In this document: positions 1 to 6,531 of the stretch, in pieces | Layout: each line of letters opens with the position of its first letter | Position numbering within the stretch: position 1 is the first letter of the stretch | Assembly: GCA_028686565.1 (NCBI GenBank) | Contig: JAQUBU010000086.1 | Location: forward strand, 1 to 8,439 | DNA from: Syntrophomonadaceae bacterium | GTDB taxonomy: Bacteria; Bacillota; Syntrophomonadia; Syntrophomonadales; Syntrophomonadaceae | DNA: 8,439 nucleotides | Direction: 5' to 3' | Notes under the pieces: generated by a model | What the model saw: the letters and a program-made list of their open reading frames with translations, nothing else | Database searches by the model: none | Told to the model about the DNA's origin: nothing | Position numbers and translations under genes: made by a program

Positions 1-18
1 GTCCGACCCGGGCCTTGA
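1..18 (+). CDS. possible 3' end of an upstream gene (partial)
   Basis: Read in frame 1, the first 18 bases give V-R-P-G-P followed by a TGA stop at 16-18. The stop overlaps the TTG start at 15 as TTGA, the same kind of 4-nt coupling as the ATGA overlap between the second and third genes of this operon. Operons of this kind usually also encode a class II glutamine amidotransferase, so this could be its last codons, but five residues cannot identify a protein. It could also be chance. Confidence 0.2.
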   Translation, partial: VRPGP

Positions 19-1304
19 GCATTATTGAATTTCCCATGGATTTTAGGAGCAATAAACACTGGACATCATCAACCATCAGGGAAATATACGCCCAGGCCGA
101 GAGCGGAGGGGTACTGCTCACTGGAATGGGTAATCCCCGCAGCTACAAGAATTTTTTTGATCATTTGCTGCTCAATGCCAGCCAGGTGACCAATCCTTCC
201 ATCGATCCCCTTAGGGAACCTATGGAACTGAACACTTACCTGGGTAATAAAGATCAAAACGGCAGCGATTTAGAAAAGCCCCAGTTGGAACTGGATATAC
301 CCATAATGTTCTCTGCCATGTCTTTTGGTTCGGTTAGCATAAATGTCCAGAAATCACTGGCAGCGGCAGCCCGGCAAATGGGTACCTTCTGGAATACCGG
401 CGAAGGCGGTCTGCATACGGACCTGCTGGATTACGGTAAGGGAGCCATTGTACAGGTAGCTTCGGGACGTTTTGGCGTGCACCCGGATTATCTGGAAAAT
501 TCGGCGGCCATAGAAATTAAAATAGGCCAGGGAGCCAAGCCGGGCATAGGCGGACACCTGCCCGGCGAGAAAGTAAGCCAGGAGGTTTCCCGGGCGCGGA
601 TGATCCCGGCCTGGTCAGATGCAATTTCTCCCGCTCCGCACCATGATATTTACTCCATAGAAGATCTGGCCCAGCTAATCGAGACTCTGAAAGTTGCTAC
701 TCGCTACCGGAAGCCGATTGCCGTCAAAGTAGCTGCTGTACACAATATAAGTGCCATTGCTTCCGGGGTAGTAAGAGCCGGGGCTGATATTCTGGTAATT
801 GACGGTTTTCGCGGCGGTACCGGGGCCGCCCCCATGCGAATCCGCGATAATGTCGGGATTCCCGTTGAACTGGCTCTGGCCCAGGTAGACAGCCGTTTAC
901 GGGATGAAGGTATCCGTTCGCATGCCTCACTGGTAGTAACCGGAGGTATAAGAAACAGTGCTGATGTACTGAAAGCCATAGCCCTGGGAGCTGATGCGGT
1001 TTACATTGCTACCGCAGCCCTCTTGGCTCTGGGTTGCCATATGTGCCAGATGTGTTTTACCGGTAAATGCAACTGGGGTATCGCGACCACCCGTCAGGAT
1101 TTGACAAAACGCTTAAATCCCATAATTGGCAGTAAACATGCCGCAAATCTGCTTAAGGCCTGGAGCCATGAAATTAAGGAAATGATGGGCGGTATGGGGA
1201 TAAATGCAGTAGACAGCCTGCGGGGCAACCGCTTGATGCTGCGAGGAATAGGTCTTAGCCGGGAAGAACTGGATTTGCTTGGCGTAAAACCAGCGGGGGA
1301 GTAG
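15..1304 (+). CDS. glutamate synthase FMN-binding (synthase) domain protein, split archaeal type
   Basis: This is the stand-alone central domain of glutamate synthase (GltB domain 2 / GlxD type), which reduces the 2-iminoglutarate formed from 2-oxoglutarate and ammonia to glutamate in the cytoplasm. Visible family motifs are PIMFSAMSFGS (residues 96-106), the GQGAKPG-GGHLPGEK loop (171-186), the conserved lysine in VKVAA (K238), GFRGGTGAAP in the FMN/substrate region (264-273) and VTGGIRNSADVLKAIALGAD (308-327), typical of an FMN TIM barrel. The cysteines 341, 347 and 352 match the C-x5-C-x4-C of the 3Fe-4S cluster; Cys344 is extra. The 429 residues match the separate domain and lack the amidotransferase and GXGXG parts. 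The N-terminus carries no ferredoxin domain. TTG at 15 is taken as the start because it overlaps a possible upstream stop; ATG at 36 is possible, and the frame is open to the window edge. N-methylglutamate synthase is an alternative, since it uses the same domain. Confidence 0.9.
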   Translation: MSIIEFPMDFRSNKHWTSSTIREIYAQAESGGVLLTGMGNPRSYKNFFDHLLLNASQVTNPSIDPLREPMELNTYLGNKDQNGSDLEKPQLELDIPIMFSAMSFGSVSINVQKSLAAAARQMGTFWNTGEGGLHTDLLDYGKGAIVQVASGRFGVHPDYLENSAAIEIKIGQGAKPGIGGHLPGEKVSQEVSRARMIPAWSDAISPAPHHDIYSIEDLAQLIETLKVATRYRKPIAVKVAAVHNISAIASGVVRAGADILVIDGFRGGTGAAPMRIRDNVGIPVELALAQVDSRLRDEGIRSHASLVVTGGIRNSADVLKAIALGADAVYIATAALLALGCHMCQMCFTGKCNWGIATTRQDLTKRLNPIIGSKHAANLLKAWSHEIKEMMGGMGINAVDSLRGNRLMLRGIGLSREELDLLGVKPAGE

Positions 1305-1314
1305 GGGTGATAAT

Positions 1315-1761
1315 ATGAAAGTTGTAGCTTTGCCGGAATATTGTCTGGGTTGCGGGCTTTGTGAAATATACTGTGCTGCAGAGCATGATGGCTGGAATGG
1401 CAACGTTTTAAAAGCTTTCAAAAAGGGTAAGCCGGTTAACCGCTCCAAGCTTATGGGGTCCCCGCAGTGGTCCTGGCTGAACACTTGTATGCACTGTAAT
1501 GATGCACCTTGTGTGAATGGCTGTATCAGCGGCGCCATGCAGCGCGACTCCGACGGTACCGTCTTTGTTGATGCAGAGCGCTGTGTAGGATGTTTTAGCT
1601 GTGTAATGCTCTGCCCTTATGGACATGTTCGTCCCTGCTACGAAAAGCACCAGGTAGTTAAATGCGATTTATGCCGGGAAAAAAACAGTATCCCAGCCTG
1701 TGTTGCCAACTGTCCCAATGGCGCCTTGCAACTAATGAGCGAGGAGGTGAATCCCCTATGA
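1315..1761 (+). CDS. ferredoxin-like electron carrier with four [4Fe-4S] motifs (DmsB/HycB type)
   Basis: A 148-residue protein with cysteines arranged for four [4Fe-4S] clusters: Cys10-13-16-20, Cys58-61-66-70, Cys90-93-96-100 and Cys117-120-129-133, plus a lone Cys108. This is the pattern of the DmsB/HycB/HydN electron-transfer subunits. There is no signal peptide, so it should act in the cytoplasm. It follows the FMN synthase gene by 10 nt with a GGGGTGA ribosome site (1304-1310), and its stop overlaps the next start as ATGA. The inferred job is to carry electrons from the neighbouring FAD oxidoreductase to the synthase subunit, the role played in bacterial GltBD by the Fe-S domain of GltD. 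The family assignment is firm; the partner is inferred from the operon. Confidence 0.88.
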   Translation: MKVVALPEYCLGCGLCEIYCAAEHDGWNGNVLKAFKKGKPVNRSKLMGSPQWSWLNTCMHCNDAPCVNGCISGAMQRDSDGTVFVDAERCVGCFSCVMLCPYGHVRPCYEKHQVVKCDLCREKNSIPACVANCPNGALQLMSEEVNPL

Positions 1762-3011
1762 GATATGTTGTTATTGGAAGTTGTATTGCAGCTATGGGGG
1801 CTGTGGAAGGCATAAGGAGCATTGCCCAAAAAGGCAGTATAACTATTATCGACGGTGAACAAAGAGGACCTTATACCCGTCCGCTTATATCCTACTTCCT
1901 GGCAAGACCGTATAAATTCAAGGATATAAGTTATCGTTCACCTGAATTTCTGGCTGCTAATGGAGTTGAAGTGATCAAAGCCATGGCCGGGCATATAAAC
2001 CGCATCAGCCAACAGGTAGTTCTGGATAATGGGCAAACAGTTCCCTATGACCGCTTGTTGATTGCTGCTGGAGGCTCGCCTGTTATCCCTGCTATTGAAG
2101 GTGTTGAAGCACCGTGGGTAAAAACCTTTTACACCCTCGCTGATGCCGAATCACTGCATGCTCTGCTGGCGGAAGGTCAGAATGCGGTAATAATAGGTTC
2201 AGGACTTATTGGCATGAAAGCTGCCGAAGCTCTTTGGCAAAGGGGTTTAAAAGTAAACATTATTGAAAAGGAAGCCCATATCCTCCCCCGAATTATGAGC
2301 CCCGATTCAGCAGCAATTATCAGTACACTCTTAAATGGTGCAGGAATAAAGCTGCGCTGTAATGAGGAGCTTACTGCTATTCGAAGTGACCATCAGATCG
2401 AGTTCGCCAGTGGCCTCTGCCTGCATGCGGACCTCTTGATTTTGGCTTTGGGAACCAGGCCCCGTACAGAGTTGGCTGCAGAGTGCGGCCTTAAGGTCAA
2501 TAAAGGTATTGTAGTTGATAATTATTTGCGTACCAATGATGAAAACATTTTTGCCGCTGGGGATGTAATAGAAAGCAAAAATGTATTGACGGGCGAAAAT
2601 GAGATTATGGCACTACTGCCGCAGGCCCATAAAGAAGGATATTTAGCTGGATGCAATATGGCCGGCCATAACTTGGCCGATGCCGGAGGAATTTTTCAGA
2701 ATTCCGTAAATATAATGGATTCAAGTATCTGTTCGGCAGGCAGTCTGATTAATGCCAAATCTGAGACGCTGATCTGGCAGCAGGATGATAAATATTTGGA
2801 ACTTTTCCTTAATGGAAGCTATTTAAGCAAATATATAGCTATTAACTTGCCGGAAGTTACCGGACCTCTGACCAACACTATAGAAAAACAAGTAATGATA
2901 GCGCCTGACGGCTGGCAAGAATTTATTGCCGCACCATCTCTGTCCACCATACCCTCTGCTTACTGGCATAAAATTGGGGGCATTCCCCGAGCAAATACCT
3001 GGAACCATTAA
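1758..3011 (+). CDS. FAD-dependent NAD(P)H oxidoreductase of the glutamate synthase operon
   Basis: A 417-residue pyridine nucleotide-disulfide-fold reductase (NirB N-domain / rubredoxin-reductase-like). The ATG at 1758 is chosen over an in-frame ATG at 1662 because it has a GAGGAGGTGA ribosome site at 1741-1750, and the protein then begins directly with the Rossmann strand RYVVIG. The NAD(P)H-binding motif is GSGLIG (147-152), followed by an acidic strand end (IIEKE). The second FAD motif is NIFAAGDV, with Asp269. The position where CoA-disulfide reductases and NADH oxidases carry a redox cysteine reads TRPLISYFL, so it should not be a disulfide reductase. The N-terminal FAD loop is unusual: G7-S-C-I-A-A12 instead of GxGxxG. 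Residues after about 310 resemble the C-terminal domain of such reductases. It probably feeds NAD(P)H electrons to the adjacent 16-Cys protein. Whether NADH or NADPH is used cannot be read. Confidence 0.85.
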   Translation: MRYVVIGSCIAAMGAVEGIRSIAQKGSITIIDGEQRGPYTRPLISYFLARPYKFKDISYRSPEFLAANGVEVIKAMAGHINRISQQVVLDNGQTVPYDRLLIAAGGSPVIPAIEGVEAPWVKTFYTLADAESLHALLAEGQNAVIIGSGLIGMKAAEALWQRGLKVNIIEKEAHILPRIMSPDSAAIISTLLNGAGIKLRCNEELTAIRSDHQIEFASGLCLHADLLILALGTRPRTELAAECGLKVNKGIVVDNYLRTNDENIFAAGDVIESKNVLTGENEIMALLPQAHKEGYLAGCNMAGHNLADAGGIFQNSVNIMDSSICSAGSLINAKSETLIWQQDDKYLELFLNGSYLSKYIAINLPEVTGPLTNTIEKQVMIAPDGWQEFIAAPSLSTIPSAYWHKIGGIPRANTWNH

Positions 3012-3096
3012 TTAACAGGTATAGCCATTGAAGCAGTTGTTAGGTAAATTAAGCCAATAGCGGGGTATGTCCCCTTACATTAAAGGAGGTAGCATT
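3012..3096 (+). promoter_or_regulatory. intercistronic leader with ribosome site that fixes the GXGXG gene start
   Basis: This 85-nt gap is the only long spacer in the operon. TAAAGGAGGT at 3081-3090 lies 6 nt before ATG 3097, so translation should start there and not at the in-frame ATG 3067, which has no such site. A small hairpin is possible at 3063-3075 (GGGG, 5-nt loop, CCCC); it is too weak to be a terminator. No clear promoter was seen, so the gene is most simply read through from upstream. Confidence 0.6.
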
Positions 3097-3831
3097 ATGA
3101 CCGTATTAAATGCAGGTGATTATAAGGATCACGAATTGCTGGATATAATGGATAAAATGCCCCAGCAAGAAATAGAGGTTAATAACTTAAATGGTCAGCG
3201 CTATATTGCCTGCGGCTGGAAAAACAGCAAGAAGCTGGTTCTGCATGGCACGGCCGGGAATAACCTGGGGGCGTTTTCGCAAGGACCTCAAATTCTAGTA
3301 TATGGCAACGGTCAGGAAGGTGTAGCCAATACCATGAGTGACGGCCAGATTGTTATGCATGGCCGTGTCGGTGATATAGCCGGTTACGGTATGCGGGGAG
3401 GAGCATTGTTTATTAAGGGCGATGCCGGATACCGCCTGGGTATTCACATGAAGGCTTACCATGAAAAGAAACCGGTAATTGTGATAGGGGGCAGTGCCGG
3501 TGCTTTCGCTGGTGAATATATGGCCGGCGGCACTATAATTGTCCTGGGTCTTGGCCAAAACAGGAAGCTTGTTGGTCCCTATTGCGGTACCGGGATGTAC
3601 AGCGGGTCCATCTATCTGCGCGGAGATTATCCAGAACGCCATCTGGCTACTAATCTGAAAAAGGATATTTTATCCGGCCGGTCTGAATTGACAGAGATCA
3701 TTCCTCATCTGGAAGCTTTTGCCAGGTTTTTTGATTATTCCCTGGAAAATATTCTGGGCACCCCGTTTACCCGCTTGAGTGTTTTACAGGATCGTCCGTT
3801 CGCCCATCTCTATACCGGCTTCGTAAGTTAG
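3097..3831 (+). CDS. glutamate synthase GXGXG (beta-helix) domain protein
   Basis: A 244-residue stand-alone version of the C-terminal domain of GltB (GlxC-like). In fused glutamate synthases this right-handed beta-helix packs between the amidotransferase and synthase sites and plays a structural role. The glycine-rich repeats are visible as GTAGNNLGAF (51-60), GNGQEGVANT (70-79), GRVGDIAGYGMRGG (89-102), GDAGYRLG (108-115), GGSAGAFAGEYMAGG (131-145) and GTGMYSGSIYLRG (164-176). The helical tail (about 180-230) has no motif I recognise. No cofactor or catalytic residue is expected. The stop codon TAG (3829-3831) is directly followed by the first base of a long palindrome. The start is set by the ribosome site at 3081-3090. 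Confidence 0.88.
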   Translation: MTVLNAGDYKDHELLDIMDKMPQQEIEVNNLNGQRYIACGWKNSKKLVLHGTAGNNLGAFSQGPQILVYGNGQEGVANTMSDGQIVMHGRVGDIAGYGMRGGALFIKGDAGYRLGIHMKAYHEKKPVIVIGGSAGAFAGEYMAGGTIIVLGLGQNRKLVGPYCGTGMYSGSIYLRGDYPERHLATNLKKDILSGRSELTEIIPHLEAFARFFDYSLENILGTPFTRLSVLQDRPFAHLYTGFVS

Positions 3832-3911
3832 GGAGCCAACAGAGGGACGTTCTTTTCGTTGGGTCTGAGCGTGCTCAGACCCAACGAAAAGAACGTCCCT
3901 CTGTTGGCTCC
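3832..3911. repeat. 80-bp perfect palindrome, copy 1
   Basis: Two 39-nt arms (3832-3870 and 3873-3911) are exact reverse complements, separated only by GT (3871-3872). Key parts of the left arm are GGAGCCAACAGAGGGACG, then TTCTTTTCGTTGGG, then TCTGAGC. It fills the space between the convergent GXGXG gene and cls and begins on the base after the GXGXG stop. The inner 74 bp (3835-3908) recur at 6521-6594 with one difference. A transcript across it would form a very stable hairpin on either strand and could stop or protect both convergent mRNAs, but no T-run follows it in either direction, so it is not a classical rho-independent terminator. It looks like a dispersed REP/MITE-like element. Confidence 0.93.
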
Positions 3912-3921
3912 TCTGTTGGCT
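3898..3921. repeat. 12-bp tandem duplication at the right edge of palindrome copy 1
   Basis: CCTCTGTTGGCT occurs twice head to tail (3898-3909 and 3910-3921). The first unit belongs to the right arm of the palindrome; the second lies outside it. Base 3921 is also the last base of the cls stop codon (TAA on the - strand). Confidence 0.85.
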
Positions 3922-5378
3922 TATAATAGCGGGGAAAGGAGGCGGCACAGGGCTTCCTTTATTCTGACCCCGGCTGAGCGATTCAGATAATCTTCCAGAA
4001 TTATTTCACGGGAATTTTCCAGATCCTTAAAAAAGTCATTTTCCAGATTCCGGGTTACTGTCTCATCATAGACAAAAGCATTAACCTCAAAATTTAGCTG
4101 GAAGCTGCGAATATCCATATTAGCAGTACCCACCGAACTAACGAACCCATCAATTATAATAACCTTGCTATGCAGAAATCCCTTGTCGGAATAGGCAAAA
4201 CAACGCGCTCCGGCCTCCAATAACTCTCCTACATAAGAAAGATTAGCCCAGTGAACAAATGGCTGATCTGCCTTGTCCGGGATCATCAGACGCACATCTA
4301 CACCTGATAAAGCCGCGATTTTTAAAGCCTCCAGTATACTATCATCAGGTACAAAATAAGGAGTTTGTATGTATACCTTATGCCGTGCACTGCTTATCAT
4401 ACGCAGATATCCATCTCTAATTGAACTCCATTTGGAGTCCGGTCCGCTGGAAACGATTTGCACCCCGGTCTGCCCCGCCGAAACGCGCTCCGGAAAATAT
4501 TTTTCCTCAACCGGGAAATCATATCCGCAGGTATACCTCCAATCCAGCAGAAATCTTAACTGCAGTCCATTCAAGGCACTTCCTTTTATGCGCAGATGGC
4601 TGTCCCTCCAATATCCATATTCTTTGGAAAGCCCCAGGTATTCGTCACCAATATTAAAACCGCCGATATAACCGTCTGTTCCATCCACAATGCAAATCTT
4701 GCGATGATTGCGATAGTTTATCCGCAGATTGATATGAGGGAAAAACGGCGGGAAGAATACGCTGACTTCTCCCCCTGCCAAAATTAAGGGTTTAAAAAAA
4801 TTGCGCGGCAGATGCAAACAACCCATACCATCGTAGAGCAGCTTGACTTCCACCCCGCTTCTGGCTTTTGCCGCTAATACATCACGTATGGCCTTGCCGG
4901 TAGCATCATTGCCAATAATGTAATATTCCATGTGAATATATTTTTCAGCTCTTTCCAAACTGTTCAATATCTCTTGATGAAGTTTTTTGCCGTCATTAAA
5001 AACCTCTACATCATTGTCCTGACTGAACAAAGACTGGTTGCTGTTAAGATGCAGATGTATTATATTTCGATACTCACTCACCCGGGGATTTATAAAACAC
5101 AATTGATTATTGTGCAGGGATTCATCCTGCTGAGTAAGCTGCGGAAAGAATTTCTGTTCCTCTTCCTCTTTCAGGTAAAATAGTTTTTTCTTACGCAAAT
5201 CCTGACCCAGGAAAATGTAGAGTAAAAAGCCTAAAACCGGCATAAAAAAAAGTACCAAAAGCCAGGTCAAAGTTACAGTCGGATTATGCCGTTCAAAGAA
5301 AATAAGCAGAATGGCAAACACTATGTTTACTATAAATACATAATCTAATATCTGCCACATTGTATAAACTGTACTCAT
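3921..5378 (-). CDS. cls: cardiolipin synthase (phospholipase D family, two HKD motifs)
   Basis: A 485-residue membrane enzyme that joins two phosphatidylglycerol molecules into cardiolipin and glycerol. Two membrane helices (about residues 10-28 and 36-58) form the N-terminal anchor. They are followed by a charged linker and two phospholipase D domains with complete catalytic motifs: H225-x-K227-x4-D232 with GGFNIGDEY behind it, and H403-x-K405-x4-D410 with SVGTANMDIRSF behind it. Length and layout are those of ClsA-type bacterial enzymes, and the end (RLLSPLL) looks like the natural family end, so the palindrome that starts at its stop codon has not cut it. The ATG at 5376-5378 has AGGAGG at 5383-5388, only 4 nt away. 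A terminator behind the PilZ gene suggests that cls has its own promoter. Confidence 0.95.
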   Translation of the reverse strand: MSTVYTMWQILDYVFIVNIVFAILLIFFERHNPTVTLTWLLVLFFMPVLGFLLYIFLGQDLRKKKLFYLKEEEEQKFFPQLTQQDESLHNNQLCFINPRVSEYRNIIHLHLNSNQSLFSQDNDVEVFNDGKKLHQEILNSLERAEKYIHMEYYIIGNDATGKAIRDVLAAKARSGVEVKLLYDGMGCLHLPRNFFKPLILAGGEVSVFFPPFFPHINLRINYRNHRKICIVDGTDGYIGGFNIGDEYLGLSKEYGYWRDSHLRIKGSALNGLQLRFLLDWRYTCGYDFPVEEKYFPERVSAGQTGVQIVSSGPDSKWSSIRDGYLRMISSARHKVYIQTPYFVPDDSILEALKIAALSGVDVRLMIPDKADQPFVHWANLSYVGELLEAGARCFAYSDKGFLHSKVIIIDGFVSSVGTANMDIRSFQLNFEVNAFVYDETVTRNLENDFFKDLENSREIILEDYLNRSAGVRIKEALCRLLSPLL

Positions 5379-5404
5379 GAGGCCTCCTGATTAATAATTG
5401 CTAT

Positions 5405-5434
5405 GATATATTTGATCGTAGTCTAATGATTCAA
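5405..5434 (-). promoter_or_regulatory. cls: weak candidate promoter for cls
   Basis: On the - strand TTGAAT (5429-5434) and TATATC (5405-5410) are 18 bp apart, each matching four of six sigma-A consensus bases. The position, about 30 bp before the cls start, fits, but the match is poor and the DNA is AT-rich, so this may be chance. It also overlaps the end of the weak open frame at 5423-5590. Confidence 0.22.
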
Positions 5435-5590
5435 TACAAAGCGCTTTCTATCCTTCATAAACTCTAAAGATTTAAGCATCCGAAGAAATTGCTTCGCCGT
5501 TTCCTCCGCACCGCCGCAACGAGGCGGGATATTAAACCCGTCGCCTGTTTTGTTAAAGAAACCCGACCGCTTAAAGAAGTGGGGGGACAT
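5423..5590 (-). CDS. small hypothetical open frame, 55 residues, doubtful
   Basis: The 318 nt between cls and the PilZ gene (5379-5696) hold no convincing gene. The best frame begins at ATG 5588-5590 and gives a basic 55-residue peptide with a plausible amphipathic helix near its end (AEETAKQFLRMLKSLEF). The frame stays open upstream to 5758, but that longer version would overlap the PilZ gene by 62 nt and run through the terminator hairpin at 5603-5630. Only a weak GAAAAG lies before the ATG. I do not recognise the peptide. It may be a real small protein, the remnant of a lost gene, or noncoding. Confidence 0.2.
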   Translation of the reverse strand: MSPHFFKRSGFFNKTGDGFNIPPRCGGAEETAKQFLRMLKSLEFMKDRKRFVLNH

Positions 5591-5602
5591 CTTTTCGATT
5601 AG

Positions 5603-5630
5603 TAACAAAAGCCGCCAATGGCGGCTTAAA
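5603..5630 (-). terminator. rho-independent terminator behind the PilZ gene
   Basis: On the - strand an 8-bp stem, AAGCCGCC with GGCGGCTT (5620-5627 and 5609-5616, loop of 3), is followed by TTTTGTTACT. It lies about 70 nt after the PilZ stop codon. In the + direction no T-run follows, so it points to - strand transcription. It separates the PilZ transcript from cls. Confidence 0.6.
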
Positions 5631-5696
5631 GGCAGAATATGCAGGAATGCCTCTAGAGTATTGTCCGACGAGGAGGATAAACGTAATTTGCAGCTT

Positions 5697-6368
5697 TTAG
5701 CGTAAAGGAGTCTTGCCAACTCCTTTTTTAATATATTCTCTCTGTTTCTTAAATACATAGCCTACAATTCTCTCCTGATCGCGCTCTCTAATGTCCTGAA
5801 AACAAACCCCTATCCTAATGGGCTTCTGTTCATCAAAGCAGCGTGCTACGTTGCCCTGAGCCTTTAATACAAATTTATCCGGAAATGTAATTTCAATTTC
5901 CAGCACACAATCTTGCTTTATTGGATCATTGCTTAACATGCAAATACCTCCGCCACTAATATCTATCGCGGTGGCTTCAATAAATTCGCTTTCTGAACCA
6001 GCAATACGATATAACATTGGCAGATTAGTTTCCACCCTAACCCAATTACGCATTTGTATCTTCGTTACCTTAAAGGGCGCTGATAACTGCAACAGCGGTT
6101 GATGCCCCGCTATTCTTTCCAATATCCGGGTATGAAATAAATAGTAGGTACCATCTTTTCCGATCCGGATTTGTACTTCCTCACCTACCGGTACGGGTAC
6201 TATGGTTCCCTTCCTATATGGCGCAGCAACGATAATGGTATCTCTTCTTATATCCTCAACCCGGCTTGCAAAAACATCTTTTTGTTCCAGTTTACCCTTA
6301 TCCATATCAATTTCAATTTCGATAAGTTTATTGATTTTAATATAGTCCTTATAATTTATCTCCGCCAA
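5697..6368 (-). CDS. PilZ-domain cyclic-di-GMP receptor (YcgR/YpfA-like flagellar brake type)
   Basis: A 223-residue cytoplasmic protein with the two-domain layout of YcgR and Bacillus YpfA/MotI: an N-terminal beta-rich YcgR-N-like domain (about residues 5-95) and a C-terminal PilZ domain (about 105-210). The c-di-GMP-binding residues are R107-N-W-V-R111 (RxxxR) and D136-I-S138-G-G-G141 (DxSxxG). The usual double arginine is M-R here, but the RxxxR pair is intact, so binding is expected. Relatives slow flagellar rotation or alter surface behaviour when c-di-GMP is high; the exact target here is unknown. The TTG at 6366-6368 is preferred to the TTG at 6381-6383 because GGGAGGG (6375-6381) lies 6 nt before it; the upstream TTG has no ribosome site and would add only five residues. 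It lies alone between a palindrome and its own terminator. Confidence 0.85.
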   Translation of the reverse strand: MAEINYKDYIKINKLIEIEIDMDKGKLEQKDVFASRVEDIRRDTIIVAAPYRKGTIVPVPVGEEVQIRIGKDGTYYLFHTRILERIAGHQPLLQLSAPFKVTKIQMRNWVRVETNLPMLYRIAGSESEFIEATAIDISGGGICMLSNDPIKQDCVLEIEITFPDKFVLKAQGNVARCFDEQKPIRIGVCFQDIRERDQERIVGYVFKKQREYIKKGVGKTPLR

Positions 6369-6374
6369 GACTAT

Positions 6375-6381
6375 CCCTCCC
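6375..6381 (-). promoter_or_regulatory. ribosome site that decides the TTG start of the PilZ gene
   Basis: GGGAGGG on the - strand, 6 nt before the TTG at 6366-6368. The alternative TTG at 6381-6383 touches this site itself and so cannot use it. Confidence 0.65.
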
Positions 6382-6383
6382 AA

Positions 6384-6507
6384 AAATGGTACGCACTTTT
6401 ACTATATCGCAAAACACTGAGCTTTGGTACTTTGACGTTTGCTTCGTTTTACTATAAATTAACCATTTAGTATCATTTATTCGCCATAATATTTCATATT
6501 CCTACAT
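6384..6507. other. AT-rich spacer upstream of the PilZ gene
   Basis: Noncoding on both strands as far as I can see. On the - strand TATAGT occurs twice (6404-6409 and 6450-6455), either of which could be a -10 element for the PilZ gene, but neither has a good -35 at the right distance. On the + strand TTGACG (6432-6437) is a -35-like word pointing towards palindrome copy 2. Confidence 0.35.
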
Positions 6508-6531
6508 GGCCAACAGAGGGGCCAACAGAGG
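6508..6531. repeat. 12-bp tandem duplication at the left edge of palindrome copy 2
   Basis: GGCCAACAGAGG occurs twice head to tail (6508-6519 and 6520-6531). The second unit, apart from its first base, is the outer end of the left palindrome arm. It is the reverse-complement counterpart, with one base changed, of the duplication on the right side of copy 1. Confidence 0.85.

Noticed and set aside
704..979. - strand open frames inside the FMN synthase gene
   Set aside because: They lie opposite conserved FMN-domain motifs and have no ribosome site or recognisable sequence.
3832..3911. Copy 1 palindrome as a classical rho-independent terminator
   Set aside because: No T-run follows the stem in either direction; kept as a repeat that may still end transcripts.
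5480..5545. KTGDGF in the 55-residue frame resembles the GDGF motif of class III adenylate cyclases
   Set aside because: The surrounding catalytic residues are absent and the similarity is a few residues long; probably chance.
5577..5600. GGGGGACATCTTTTCGATT resembles part of a palindrome arm
   Set aside because: The match is short, needs a gap, and has no second arm; could be a decayed copy but cannot be supported.
5423..5758. A 111-residue - strand open frame overlapping the end of the PilZ gene
   Set aside because: Its upstream part overlaps a confident gene by 62 nt and passes through a terminator hairpin; only the short version from 5590 is kept, as doubtful.
6395..6425. Possible sigma-D (flagellar) promoter before the PilZ gene (TGCGATAT)
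   Set aside because: The -10-like word matches six of eight bases, but no TAAA-like -35 lies about 15 nt upstream.
3898..6531. CRISPR-like repeats
   Set aside because: Only two palindromes 2.6 kb apart and two 12-bp tandem pairs without spacers; no array.
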